DNA of 64,000 nt from Siphonodentalium dalli (lineage: Eukaryota > Mollusca > Scaphopoda > Gadilida > Siphonodentaliidae), in assembly GCA_032622095.1 (NCBI GenBank), contig CP136064.1, positions 149,111,819 through 149,175,818 of the forward strand, in the 5' to 3' direction. Position 1 is the first letter of the stretch; each line of letters opens with the position of its first letter. The position numbers were made by a program, and so were the translations under genes. Shown one piece after another: positions 22,797-34,174 of this stretch. Under the pieces are notes generated by a model. It was given only the letters and a program-made list of their open reading frames with translations. It searched no databases and was not told the DNA's origin.

Positions 22797-25630
22797 CTAG
22801 CAGGGTTACCCGGCGTTGCCCAGGTTAATGTATGCTGTGGATATTTGTTGGGAATAGAGAATGCTCTTGCTTAAAGTGTTATACGTTTTCTCATAAATTG
22901 TAGATTCAAATAGCATCACAGAACATGATTGTTACAGTCATGGAATATAAGTAGTGGCTCACATTGTCAATTGTCATTCTGTTTATCGCGATTAATCCGT
23001 TCCACCAATAATGAAGTATTTATTTATTTACAACTGCGTATACATTAGACGTTATAATATGATACATGAACATCATTAACACATTAGTTCGATAAAAGAT
23101 GATAATTGGGTTTTACATATTGAGATGTATCAATCAATCTAGTGAGTTGGACTAAGATCTCGAGGACACCTGGCTATCATATCTCCATGAAGATACAGAT
23201 GTTTCAAAGACATTTCCAGGTGCTCCTCTGTTCATGGTGCTATATATTGGCTAAATATTCTTAGTTTAAATGAAATGTTGCTGCACATATATATCAGCTA
23301 CATGTGCCAGGCACAAAGCGAGATTTTGAGTTGTTTATGTCAGTCGATGAGTCTGTTCTAAAACCCTTGTCAGATGTCAGTATTGGTAGGATCCTGAAAA
23401 GTCTTGTGCTACTAACTGCATTTTCTTGTATATCAGAAGAAACTATATTTGACTGCACACTGTGACCACTATTTTTGAACAGGCCTTCCATATCTCTTGA
23501 CAAATTGTAACTTTTTGTGGAAACTGTATTGAATGGAACAGACTAAATTTTGTTATTATATATATGCAATCCTCTGACGGTTCGAGGTCTCTCAGTTTAC
23601 ACGAATATATGTATCTCTTCAATAGAATGATAAATATACGTTTAATGCTTCTTCTAGTTATCTCTTTTTGCTAGCTCATTGTGTGAATGCCTTGATTGCC
23701 ATTCCCATATAAATATGACTGTTAAGAAGATATAATTGTTCAAGTGACTTATGTGGGTCACCACATGTCGGGATTGTGACATGTGAACGCCCAACTACTT
23801 AAAATTATATGGAGATGGCCTGGTGACTGTATATAACTTATATGTGGATATCGGCGAATAGCAATCTTATCAATGATAGTGCATATCCGCTCGCCATCCG
23901 TGATGCAAACGACACCAAATGTGATTTAATTAATGGTATATCATTAGAGAAAAACGTGTATGAATTTGGTTTATTAAATCAATTGTTGATGCAACGCTGA
24001 CTCGAACAACGCCATATTGCGAAGGTGATTATATATTCGTTTGGTGGAAATCAGCGACAAAAATATTTCACCATATTTTTTTAATTTCCCCTCCCACCAA
24101 CAGCGTCATTTTAGAAAATTTTAACCTGCACCATTATCTTCCTTGTAAAAGTTACCTCTCTTAGAACGCCTTGGTGCCATCTCGATTGTACCGCGTGAAG
24201 TTATATATAGAACGCACACAGACAGACAAAAAGACAGACAGACAGCACGATTTTATTTCTTGTATCATTTGAGAAGAACGTGTCTGAATTTGATGGTAAT
24301 TGGTACTAAAAATATTTTGTATCAGTGTTGGTGAACCTCCCGTCCCTATTTCGGACTCAAGCTGCACACACTAAGACTCATTAGAGATTAGAGATACATA
24401 TATAAGAAATTGGTGAAAATTGGCGAGTATACAAATTCGTATCAAACTTAAGGTCCCCATATCTCTCACCCATGGCCATAGGGCACCAATTTGGTGTATC
24501 TAAACCACACGATAAAATTTTACTCGTATCACGGAGAAGAATATGTATCAATCTGGTGGAAATCGGCACTAAACATATAGATATAAGTTTTTGTGTCCCT
24601 CTCATCCCTATACACCACTGACTCGAATGGCCCCACTTGTGACATCCTTAAACCACACGATTACACTCCTGATATCATGGAGATGATTGTTTATAAGTTT
24701 GGTGATAATCGGCGACTAAACAATTTTTTTTATCAAATTTGGTGCCAATCCCTCCCCTCTCCATCTCTCACCCAACATCACCACTATGGCTCTTTAAATC
24801 ACGATTAGATTCCTCGTATCATGGATAAGAACGTGTATCGATTTGGTGGAAATTGGCACTAAACAAAGTGTGCATCAATTTTGGTGCCCCTGTCCCTTTC
24901 AATGCAACCCTGACTCGAATGATGCCACATTTGACAGATAAAAGCCACACCATTAGACTCCTCATACCATGGGGATGATTTTGTATAAGTGTGGTGGCAA
25001 TCGGCGACTTATTATCAAATTTAGTGCCCACCCCTCCCAATCTCTCATCCAAAAACAACAATTTGGCGTTGTTAAATCGCACAATTAGATTCCTTGTATC
25101 ATGAAGAAGAATATATATCAATTTTGTGGAAATCGGCGCTAAAATTAGTTTTATCAATTTTGGTGCCCCTCTCCCCTTCCGTTCATCCCTGACTCAAACG
25201 ACGCCACTTTTGACATATTTAAACCACACCGTTGGATTCTTCATATCATGGGGATGATTATATGTAAGTTTCGAGGCAATCGGCGACAGAGAAAAAAATC
25301 TGCCACCCCCCCCCCCCTTCCGGGCACCCCTGACGCGAACGGTGCGACTTTTGACATATTTAAACCACGCCATTAGATTCCTCATATTATGGGGATTATT
25401 ATATATAAGTTTGGTGGCAATCGGCGACAAATATTTGTTTTGCCCCTCACTTTTTCTGCCCCTGACAACAACGGCGTCACTTTAGAAAATTCTAACCCCG
25501 ACCATTATCTTTCTCGTAAAAAGCTACCCCTAGTAGACCCCTTTGGTATGATCTAGATGGTCCCCTGTGAATTTCTATAGAACACAGACAGACAGACAGA
25601 CAGACAGACATTCGCAAATATAGATATAGA
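22797..25630 (-). mobile_element. Helitron family A, copy 3 (most complete)
   Basis: On the minus strand the 5' end TCTATATCTATATTTGCGAA follows an A (position 25631 complement). It leads through (TCTG)n, 150-bp degenerate units and the shared block to hairpin ACCTGGGCAACGCCGGGT (22825 down to 22808), AACCCTG and CTAG (22800-22797), followed by T. It is 2834 bp with both termini intact, so it is the best reference for this family. It lacks the 1.57-kb insertion of copy 1 and the internal restart of copy 2. It lies immediately downstream of the LINE-tail repeat in the same orientation. No Rep or helicase domain is encoded, so movement would have needed an autonomous relative (inference). Confidence 0.85.
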
Positions 25631-26232
25631 TTATTGTACAGTGAACATATTTGATGTATGTACAAATTGATAATTACAATGTGTTCTTGGTGGGCCGTTC
25701 CTGGTCTCCCGAAGAAAATCGCAGAGCCGCAAGCGGGCTGTACATTTGTAGGTAAATGTCAGTCCTGAACTCTTATGAGAGCTAGCGTGACCACTTATGG
25801 GTCTGAAGATTCCTTGCTGGGTCGGTTATTATGCCGGATCCCGCTTGGTATGTGTATTGGGTGAGTGGAATGTGTTAAACACGAGCGCTGTTTATGATTT
25901 GATCATGGTTGGTTAGTTGATTAGTTCCTGAAAGAGAGTGGTCATATTAGACAGTTTTCGGCGGATCGTGCCGATGTGTAGTCTCGTTTGGTCGATTGTT
26001 TTCGGTATGTCCAGTTTTGTTAGTGGTTTGAGATAGCTTGCCTTGGTATGTGGTATTTATTTGAGGGCTTGCACTACTGCAGAGAGGGCGTGGCCAATTC
26101 ACTGTGATATCCTGTCGATGAGCAGTACGTCTCATCGAGCCCTTTAAAAACATAATTCATAAATACATGATGGGGCGCTGAAACGTGCTTACGATTACTG
26201 GAACAGGTTTATCTGAAACGTGCTTACGATTA
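25631..26232 (-). repeat. LINE-tail-like repeat, minus copy, downstream part
   Basis: Reading minus: CGTTTCAGCGCCCCATCATG, TGGCCACGCCCTC, CTGCAGTAGTGCAAGCCCTC, AAGGCAAGCTATCTC, then CACATTCCACTCACCC and the GCCCGCTTGCGGCTCTG segment shared with 20,450-20,500. This copy is uninterrupted at positions 26031-26044 (AAGGCAAGCTATCT), the site where three Helitrons sit in the plus copy. Confidence 0.65.
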
Positions 26233-26754
26233 CACTCTTAGAACAAATGTGTATAAATACTACACAAAATGTGTTACATTTGATCTTAAACAAAATTGTG
26301 TAGAAATGACACATGACATATAATTATTAAATGTGTCTTTGGAATATCATCAATGTTGAATATGATTGAATATGTGAGTGTATCATAGTTATTCGATGAA
26401 ATGTGTTCTATTGGAGATACAAAACTCGTAAAAGCTACCACAGAACAAACAATTGGCAGCAGCTTTAAACTTTGTTATACACTATGTTTGTGTAAAAACT
26501 GAACAACACATAATTGTGTAGCTCAAAGTTTTAAAGCAGCTGCCAATTTTTTATTATGGCAGCTTTTACGAGGTTTATGTCTCAAATAGAACATATCTCA
26601 TCTATTAAATATAATATACTCACATATTCACTCATATTCAATGTTGAGGAAATTCCACCGCACATTTATGTCATGTTGCATTTCTACACAATTTTGTTTA
26701 AGATCAGATGTAACACATATTGTGTAGTATTTATACACATTTGTTCTAAGAGTG
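26233..26754. mobile_element. Tc1/mariner-like MITE with ~225-bp inverted repeats
   Basis: The termini are CACTCTTAGAACAAATGTGT at the left and its complement at the right. TA immediately flanks both ends (26231-26232 and 26755-26756), as expected for TA target duplication. The arms span about 26233-26455 and 26525-26754, with a roughly 70-base centre. No transposase is encoded. The element splits the LINE-tail repeat, whose GGAACAGGTTTATCTGAAA is found on both sides. Confidence 0.8.
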
Positions 26755-26756
26755 TA

Positions 26757-26850
26757 CTGGAACAGGTTTATCTGAAATGTGCTTTTGTTAGTTCGCGTAG
26801 CCTGATCGACCTCGCGCAAAAAGAGATTTGCCGGGGGTTATCTGAGTTCA
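26757..26850 (-). repeat. LINE-tail-like repeat, minus copy, upstream part
   Basis: It contains GGCTACGCGAACTAACAAAA and matches 15685-15735 on plus. It sits between the end of the reverse transcriptase remnant and the TA-flanked element. Confidence 0.65.
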
Positions 26851-26854
26851 TACG

Positions 26855-27297
26855 TTAACGTTTATTGAGGATTGTCTTCCTAATGCTAAGTTCATTCACT
26901 ATGATGAGGATCGTGCCACTTAATCTATTCAATGTTTCTTCAGCTAGATAGTTTAGTCTATCCTGTATAAGGGGGACGTCTGCCGTCAGATGGAGTGCCG
27001 TTATATGGGTTCTATATGACGCTTGAAGTGACGTTCTGGTGGCCATATTCTGTGCGACTTGTAATTTATTAAGCAGGTTAGGTTTACAAGATGCTGTGAT
27101 AATTGCCCCATATTCCATGACTGGTCTGATGAATTGTTTGTATACTTTGATTAAAGTGGATTGATTTACCCCCATCCCGTGCCCCGAAGTCTAGTTAAAA
27201 GGGTGGTTCTTTGTCTAGCTTTGGTGGAGATATTGGTTAGGTGCTTTTTAAATTTAAGGCGTGAGTCTAGAGTGAATCCCAGGAAAGTGGCTATTTA
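26855..27297 (-). pseudogene. Jockey-type LINE, C-terminal RT region
   Basis: On minus, the upstream piece (27297-27180) reads ATFLGFTLDSRLKFKKHL, the block that follows the catalytic motifs in Jockey/CR1-type reverse transcriptases. A frameshift near 27170 then leads to VYKQFIRPVMEYGA, the C-terminal thumb-region signature, followed by LLNKLQVAQNMATR and IQDRLNYLAEETLNR. The frame ends at 26855. Catalytic motifs are not present, so this is a 5'-truncated, broken copy. The repeat downstream of it in the same orientation is probably its 3' tail. Confidence 0.8.
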
Positions 27298-28164
27298 TTT
27301 GATATATCAGGTATATGTATTTAATCCACAGCTGTCATGTTTCCTATTGTTCTCCCTTGTACATTATCTAGACTATATCCCGCTACCAACAATAGCTGGT
27401 GATTATTTTAACAATGACCGGGAAATATTAAAATATTCCCCAGCTATTGTTAAGATAATCACCAGCTATATTGTATGCATGAATGCCCTATCCACTAACT
27501 ATCATCTTCAAACAAGAGGTTACATAATACAGCACGAAGAACAGAATAAAATGACACCAATCAGTGGATTTAATTCGGTATACCAGGCACATTGGCTACG
27601 ACATCATTATTATTATGCACAAGTACATGTTTTACAAAAATCCACTCACTAATCCATGAGTAATACATTGAAAACAACTACAAAAGCTCATAACTGATAG
27701 CGTTCTTTGTTGTATATCATTTGGGGCAGCATCATCCAATATCCAGGTGGAAACCACACGGTGGACATAAATGCGAATATCTGGACCAAAAGCTATTATA
27801 ATCGAATGGACGTTATATTTAGTGATGTTTAGAAATCTCTTACTGCGCCCCGCCCCTCCCACGTACCAACTACATATAACCGAAATCGGTAAATTGCATT
27901 TGCATCACGCCATTATAGGTTAGATAGTTTTGGAATTACTGGCTCATCAAACAGTCAGAAATATAGTGAAATTTTGCACAGCTGCAAAATATGAGGAATG
28001 TTGCACACTTAAATTCCCAGCAAAAACTTACGGTATCCAGATTCTTAACGGTGAAAAACCCACCCCTTGGTCACGTCCATAAAACAACAGTAGTCGCCAT
28101 GGCTTTTCCTATGGTATGGGCAATATTTGAGTGGAATATCATTTACCATGGAACTTAATATATA
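27298..28164. other. unassigned sequence with one hairpin
   Basis: An inverted pair at about 27391-27416 and 27444-27470 (AATAGCTGGTGATTAT and its complement), with GGGAAATATTAAAATATTCCC in the centre, forms a compact stem-loop. The rest has no recognised content. Confidence 0.5.
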
Positions 28165-28949
28165 TCTATTATATATTTTGGAAGATCTGTCTGTGTGTGT
28201 GTGTGTGGTCTGTGTGTGTGTGTGTGTTCGCGATGAACTCGAAAACGGCCGACCCGATTTCGATGAAACTTCGTATGTGAGGGTACTATCGGTCGGGAAG
28301 TGGCATAGGCATATTAATTTTCAGATCCGAGGTCAACTTTTCACGTGCCGAGGTCAAATCTGTTTTTACGCTGTGTTACGGGACTTTCATTTGAGTTCGG
28401 TGCTTACAAATCAATTCGAAACAGCGCGAATAATAAAATGCCAGTCATAATAATGACACTGTGGGAATATTTCGTGTTTCCTCTTTCCAACGATATATAA
28501 TGCGTATGTATCCGTTTTAGTTATCTGCCTCAATTATCAAGAAGAAGTGGTAAAAACAATGCGTAACTTCTATGACGTCGTTAGAGGCCATAACGTTAGA
28601 TCACGTTAACGCTTAACCGGCCGATGCATTTGACTGTTTCAGACGTCTTGGCGATATCTCGGGCACCGATGGTAGTTTATCTTTACGTTGAAACTTGATA
28701 ATTAATGAGCGTGTGTATATGAGGCGCGTTTATATACTTGAGTGGAAATCAAATCGGGTTAAACTGGCGGATTTTTACGGACGAAATTTGATGCATAGGG
28801 TATCTCGGTATCCGCTGGGCCGATTTCCCGGTATCCGCTGGGCCGATTTCCACCATTTTTGGGGTGTTGGTGTTTGACCCCACCTGACCTTGACCTTCAA
28901 AATGGTCACTTCAAGGTCAAAGCCCGGACGAAGTCGGGTCACCTTCTAG
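28165..28949 (+). mobile_element. Helitron family C, copy 1
   Basis: The 5' end TCTATTATATATTTTGGAAG follows A. A (TG)n-rich microsatellite, GAACTCGAAAACGGCCGACC and TTCGATGAAACTTCGTATG come next. The 3' end has hairpin AGCCCGGACGAAGTCGGGT (28921-28939), CACCTT and CTAG (28946-28949) followed by T. At 785 bp it carries no coding sequence. It holds an uninterrupted TTAA site at 28759-28762 that is occupied by an insertion in copy 2. Confidence 0.85.
28759..28762. other. empty TTAA site matching the insertion at 32339-32832
   Basis: AAATCGGGTTAAACTGGCGG is continuous here. In family C copy 2 the same sequence is split at TTAA by 494 bp. Confidence 0.8.
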
Positions 28950-28989
28950 TATATATATATATCAAGACAGGTATATTTAAAAAAAATTG

Positions 28990-29151
28990 TTTACAAAATT
29001 AATGAGAGTTGAAAATTATTTGGCATTTAATATAACTTTGCTCACCATGCACCTGCAGCTTTGTTCTCAGTTCTGTAGGATGGAATTGTCCTCACATTTC
29101 CGTCATATCTCCCAATTGTATATATGTTCGGTTTATGGATCAATGTTTTAC
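28990..29151 (+). repeat. direct repeat pair, left copy
   Basis: It starts TTTACAAAATTAATGAGAG and shares TTTGGCATTTAATATAAC and CAGCTTTGTTCTCAGTTCTG with 29873-30020 in the same orientation. Nature unknown. Confidence 0.8.
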
Positions 29152-29872
29152 ATGGCTTTCTCAATTCGATCTGACGAAATACCTTCCACGTGATATTCAA
29201 TCATTCGTGCAAGAGCATATTCTCATCCCGTTATCTCCACAATCAGCTAATTAAAATGAACGGCATTTATTCTCACTGATTAATAACAACTCAGTGAACG
29301 TTCATACATGGCTTTGACAACTCACGGCGGTATTAGATTGTATACGGCCATGGCTGGGCCAGGCCAGGCAAAGTTGTAGCTTTGTTTGATTTGAAGTCTA
29401 TGTGTGGATGAATTTACATACACGTCTTCTGTACTATGTGATCGACTGAATTTGCTCTGCTGGGTATTCGATCACATAACTTGTCCAACTGATGGCGATT
29501 TCAGTCCTAACATAAATTTGTCAAATATTGGGGAAATATAGACTTTTTGTCTAAAACAACTAATCACACACTAGATATTTGTTGGCAATAATATCAAACA
29601 ACTTTAACCTGTTTGTTGCCTGAAGTATCTAATTAAATTTAATGTTGTTTCAGACATAAGACTTTCAACTGTTGAAAAATATGACGATCGTTGGTTGGAG
29701 GGGCATGAGACCAATCACCCCGTGGTCGCAATGCCATTGTCCCTGAAATTGCCTGAATGACTTTGGTTTTCTCGGTATATTCACGCTACATCTGTGTATT
29801 AGTTTAGCATGTATTGTTCGTGTTATTTTGAATGCCATAATGTACCAAAAAGCAATATATATATTATTTTTT
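29152..29872. other. unassigned sequence between direct repeats
   Basis: No recognisable coding or transposon content. The flanking 150-160-bp direct repeats leave open a small LTR-like element, but the repeats have no TG...CA ends that I can see. Confidence 0.35.
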
Positions 29873-30020
29873 TTACAAAATTAATGAGAGTTGAAAATGA
29901 TTTGGCATTTAATATAACTTTGCTCAACCATGCACATACAGCTTTGTTCTCAGTTCTGTAAGATGAAATTGTCCCCACATTTCCGTTATAGCTGTTCGGT
30001 TTATGGCTTAATGTTTTACT
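29873..30020 (+). repeat. direct repeat pair, right copy
   Basis: Partner of 28990-29151, about 883 bases downstream, with small deletions. Confidence 0.8.
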
Positions 30021-30100
30021 TCCCCTGCACTATATAATCGAACTTAATTTTTTCCAGAAATCATGTGGATTTATTACTGGAATAACTGTGGATTAAGACA

Positions 30101-30195
30101 GATATTCCCCTCGCTGTCGGGCATTCGGCCAAATAACAACTCGGCTTCGCCTCGTTGAATTATTTGTCCGAATGCCCGACAGCGAGGGGAATATC
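30101..30195. repeat. 36-bp near-perfect hairpin
   Basis: The arms 30101-30136 (GATATTCCCCTCGCTGTCGG onward) and 30160-30195 pair with one mismatch. The loop carries CTCGGCTTCGCCTCG. It looks like a tiny foldback element. Confidence 0.85.
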
Positions 30196-30509
30196 CTATA
30201 CAGACACTAGGTATAGCACACACTACATTGTTAACTATATAACCTGTGTATATAAACTAATGCTATGATGAACAATTCCTAACTCAACGTATAATTTAAA
30301 CTAGTTGATGTATATCTGTGACGCTATATTTTGTCAGCCACCATATTTGCAAGGTATAAATTATGATAGTTTTAGATAATTTTGATCCCAACGAAATTAC
30401 ACGGGGCCTCTAACTAGCATACGCCGGGGATCATTTCATTCTAAGTTGTCATCATATTTCCCGATGCATGAACTTAGTTGAAATAAAAAAGAATTATATA
30501 TTATATCTA

Positions 30510-30529
30510 TCTATTATATATTTGAGGAA

Positions 30530-30580
<51 letters not shown>

Positions 30581-30824
30581 GGTGCGTGCGTGTGTGTGAG
30601 GGTGAGGGAGGGTGTGTGTGTGTGTGTGTGTGTCCGCGATGGACTCGAAAACGGCTCAACCGATTTTGACGAAACTTGGTACACATTGGCGAAAATAAAT
30701 TGTAAATGGCGAAAAAAAATTACCAAATGGCGAAAAAATATGTCCATCTGTACATGGTGATGTCCATCTGGACATGGTGGCGATTATAAACACACAGACA
30801 GATCTTCCAAAAATATATAATAGA
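30510..30824. mobile_element. Helitron family C fragment with two inverted 5' ends
   Basis: On plus, TCTATTATATATTTGAGG starts at 30510 and leads through (TG)n to GACTCGAAAACGGCTCAACC. On minus, TCTATTATATATTTTTGGAAG starts at 30824, directly after the CTAG of the neighbouring family B copy. The two 5' ends face each other with no 3' end between. An ATGGCGAAAA-type triple repeat and a GTCCATCTGKACATGGTG duplication lie in the middle (30685-30780). Confidence 0.7.
30534..30633 (+). repeat. (TG)n microsatellite
   Basis: Two GT runs are separated by a G-rich stretch. The 75- to 77-codon frames here are repeat translations. Confidence 0.9.
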
Positions 30825-31202
30825 CTAGCCGATGAGCCCGACGTTGTCCGGGCTATTCAAAAAGCAAATTTCAAGTCGATAGCTCCACCCGTTTCCGAGA
30901 TCTGGTCTGCGCATGCGCGAAGCTTGCGTCGCACGGGCTCGGCGACCCGATAAAAATCGCATCCGGGGCAAGATACATTCACATAGCAAATTTCAAGTCG
31001 ATAGCTCCACCCGTTTCCGAGATCTCGTCTGCGCATGCGCTGCACGTGCGTCGCACGGGCTCGCCAATACGACAAAGACGACCGCCTGGTAAAACTACAC
31101 ACACGTACCAAGTTTCGTCCCGATCGGTCGAGAATCGTAGTTTTGTATAAATGACATACATACAGACAGACATACAGAGGTCTTCAAAATATATATAACA
31201 GA
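30825..31202 (-). mobile_element. Helitron family B, copy 3
   Basis: On minus the 5' end TCTGTTATATATATTTTG abuts the CTAG of the preceding copy. Two 122-bp-type units follow, and the 3' end is AGCCCGGACAACGTCGGGCT, CATCGG and CTAG (30828-30825). It is 378 bp, a short derivative. Confidence 0.8.
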
Positions 31203-32096
31203 CTAGCCGATGAGCCCGACGTTGTCCGGGCTATTCAAAAACAAAATTTCAAGTCGATAGCTCTACCCGTTTCCGAGATCTGGTCTGCGCATGCGCGAAG
31301 CTGGCGTCGCACGGGCTCGGCGACCCGATAAAGTTCGTATCCGGGGCAAGATACATTCACATACCAAATTTCAAGTCGATAGCTCCACCCGTTTCCGAGA
31401 TCTCGTCTGCGCACGCGCGAAGCTGTCGTCGCACGGGCTCGGCGACCCGATAAAATTCGTATCCGGGGCAAGATACATTCACATACCAAATTTCAAGTCG
31501 ATAGCTCCACCCATTTCCGAGATCTCGTTTGCGCATGCGCGAAGCTGGCGTCGCACGGGCTCGCCAATACGACAACGACGACCACCTGGTCAAACTACAC
31601 TCACGTACCAAGTTTCGTCCCGATCGGTCGAGGTGTTGGTATCTGATGCAAAAGACGAAATTGTGAGTGTTGGTTTGTAACCGGGATTTCTGAGAAGCAT
31701 TATGCCTATATCCACACTAACTACCCCCCCCCATAAGTCCTGACCTAAGTGTCATACATACTATAACAATGATGTTGTAAGAGTACTATGGCATCCAATA
31801 AATCTCCCCGCATAGGAAACCACTCAAAAGTATTGTTCCCGTATATGTCTCTGCAGATGCTAATAACGTTGAATGGTAAACACACGCTCTTTATAGCGAT
31901 GCGTCAAAAACAAACGCTCATTAAATTATCACTTGATTAACCACCGCAGTGCCGTTTTTTGTGAATGAGATTGGAGAACGGGTGCTCTGAGCTTCTCCAA
32001 AACGCGACAACTACGGTGTCCGTGGGTTTTTACACTTATATACGAAATTTGAGCTCGATCCGACCAGCCTTTTTCGATTCTATGAAGTACACATAT

Positions 32097-32103
<7 letters not shown>
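31203..32103 (-). mobile_element. Helitron family B, copy 4 (5' end lost in TA tract)
   Basis: On minus it contains ATAGAATCGAAAAAGG and the same central segment as copy 1 (GTTATTAGCATCTGCAGAGA, ACTTAGGTCAGG), then three 122-bp units. The 3' end is the AGCCCGGACAACGTCGGGCT hairpin and CTAG at 31206-31203. The expected TCTCATATATATTTTG start is replaced by the (TA)n tract, which may be its expansion. It is the longest family B copy. Confidence 0.75.

Positions 32104-32147
<44 letters not shown>
32104..32147. repeat. (TA)n microsatellite
   Basis: A 44-bp AT run sits exactly between the CTAG end of one Helitron (32148-32151) and the truncated 5' part of the next. Confidence 0.95.
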
Positions 32148-32148
<1 letters not shown>

Positions 32149-33444
32149 TAGAAGGTGACCCGACTTCGTCCGGGCTTTGACCTTGAGGTGACCATTTTGA
32201 AGGTCAAGGTCAGGTGGGGTCAAACACCAACACCCCAAAAATGGTGGAAATCGGCCCAGCGGATACCGGGAAATCGGCCCAGCGGATACCGAGATACCCT
32301 ATGCATCAAATTTCGTCCGTAAAAATCCGCCAGTTTAAAGGTACGGTTGGCCTTGGCGGTGGGTATCCTGTGAAAATATTTCCACCCGTCAAAAACCGCC
32401 ACAAACAGAAAGAACATCAAAATGTAGACAGACTTTGTCCGTATACAAATAAGAAATATCGCATAAACAGTATGTTATTGTCATATTTGTTACCATTGTT
32501 ATGTAAACAAAGGCATAAAAAGTTACTTTTCTGGTGTTTGTTTATATTATGATGGTAAACATAAAGAGCGTTCTTTGTGGGTGAATTCCTGATATGGAAC
32601 GAATAAAGAGCGTTTATGCCATTTGTGTGTGATTATCCAGCAGCATTGTGTTGTATTCTGTAACACAATCAGGCTCTTGCTTAGGTAAAATATAGTAAAT
32701 CTTTATGATAACATGCTGTTTACGAGATGGTCATGGCATATATGAACGAAACTGTATGCGTTTTAATGTTTTTCTGTTTACGGTGATTGGAACAAATATG
32801 AATATTTTCGACAACTAAGGCCGCACGTGCCTTTAACCCGATTTGATTTCCACTCAAGTATATAAACGCGCCTCATATACACACGCTCATTAATTATCAA
32901 GTTTCAACGTAAAGATAAATTACCATCGGTGCCCGAGATATCGCCAAGACGTCTGAAACAGTCAAATGCATCGGCCGGTTAAGCGTTAACGTGATCTAAC
33001 GTTATGGCCTCTAACGACGTCATAGAAGTTACGCAATGTTTTTATCCTGATGGAAGATAGTACCACTTCTTCTTGATAATTGAGGCAGATAACTAAAACG
33101 GATACATACGCATTATATATCGTTGGAAAGAGGAAACACGAAAGATTCCCACAGTGTCATTATTATGACTGGCATTTTATTATTCGCGCTGTTTCGAATC
33201 GATTTGTAAGCACCGAACTCAAATGAAAGTCCCGTAACACAGCGTAAAAATAGATTTGACCTCGGCACGTGAAAAGTTGACCTCGGATCTGAAAATTAAT
33301 ATGCATATGCCACTTCCCGACCGATAGTACCCTCACATACGAAGTTTAATCGAAATCGGGTCGGCCGTTTTCGAGTTCATCGCGAACACACACACACACA
33401 GACCACACACACACACAGACAGATCTTCCAAAATATATAATAGA
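32148..33444 (-). mobile_element. Helitron family C, copy 2 (with TTAA insertion)
   Basis: On minus it starts TCTATTATATATTTTGGAAG at 33444, directly after the next copy's CTAG, and ends AGCCCGGACGAAGTCGGGT, CACCTT and CTAG at 32151-32148. It is 1297 bp and collinear with copy 1 over its whole length. The exception is a 494-bp insertion at a TTAA. Confidence 0.85.
32339..32832. mobile_element. piggyBac-like MITE, 494 bp, TTAA target duplication
   Basis: TTAA occurs at 32335-32338 and 32833-32836. The element ends are AGGTACGGTTGGCC (left) and, as reverse complement of the right end, AGGCACGTGCGGCC, matching at 10 of 14 positions. Family C copy 1 has a single TTAA at the homologous place, so this is a clean insertion. 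TTAA duplication is characteristic of the piggyBac superfamily. No transposase is encoded. Confidence 0.75.
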
Positions 33445-34174
33445 CTAGAAGGTGACCCGACTTCGTCCGGGCTTTGACCTTGAATTGTCTATTTTGAAGG
33501 CCAAGGTCAAGTGGGGTCACGATTTGACCCGTCCAAAACACTGCCCGAACAAAAGTACCCGACAAAAGTACCCGTCTAAATCCATCCGGTTTCACCCGAT
33601 TTGACCTTGAATTGATCATTTTGAAGGTCAAGGTCAGGTCGGGGTCACGATTTGACCCGTCCAAAACACCCAGTGGACAAAAGTAACCCTATGTATAAAA
33701 TTTCGTCGAAATACCATCAAAATTGGCGATTTGACCTTGAATTGACACTATTTCAAGGTCACGTCGCACAGGCAAATGAATATGCTTATGAGACTCCCCA
33801 TACGAAAGTCCCCCCACATACCAAGTTTCATCGAAATCCCGTGATATTCGGGCGTTTGACCTTGAAATGACCCGATTTCAAGGCCAAGGTCACGTCGCAC
33901 GGGCAAATTAATATGCTTATGAGACTCCCCATACGAAAGTACCCCCACATACCAAGTTTCATCGAAATCCCGTGATATTCGGGCGTTTGACCTTGAAATT
34001 ACCCGATTTCAAGGTCAATGTCACGTCGCACGGGTAAATTAATAGGCCCATGTCACTCCCCAGCCGAAAATACCCACACATACCAAGTTTCATCAAAATC
34101 GGCTCGGCCGTTTTTGAGTCCATCGATTACAGACAGACACACAGACACACAGATCTTCCAAAATATATAATAGA
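33445..34174 (-). mobile_element. Helitron family C, copy 3
   Basis: On minus it starts TCTATTATATATTTTGGAAG at 34174, right after the family B CTAG, and ends at CTAG 33448-33445 after the AGCCCGGACGAAGTCGGGT hairpin. The middle contains repeated TTGACCTTGAAATGACC segments of about 130 bp (33730-34030), giving it its own internal tandem units. It is 730 bp. Confidence 0.85.

Noticed and set aside
28990-30020. Small LTR retrotransposon with 150-bp direct repeats
   Set aside because: No TG..CA ends, no primer-binding site and no target duplication were visible; kept only as a direct repeat.
30534-30760. Cysteine/valine-rich 75-codon frame
   Set aside because: It is a translation of the (TG)n microsatellite.
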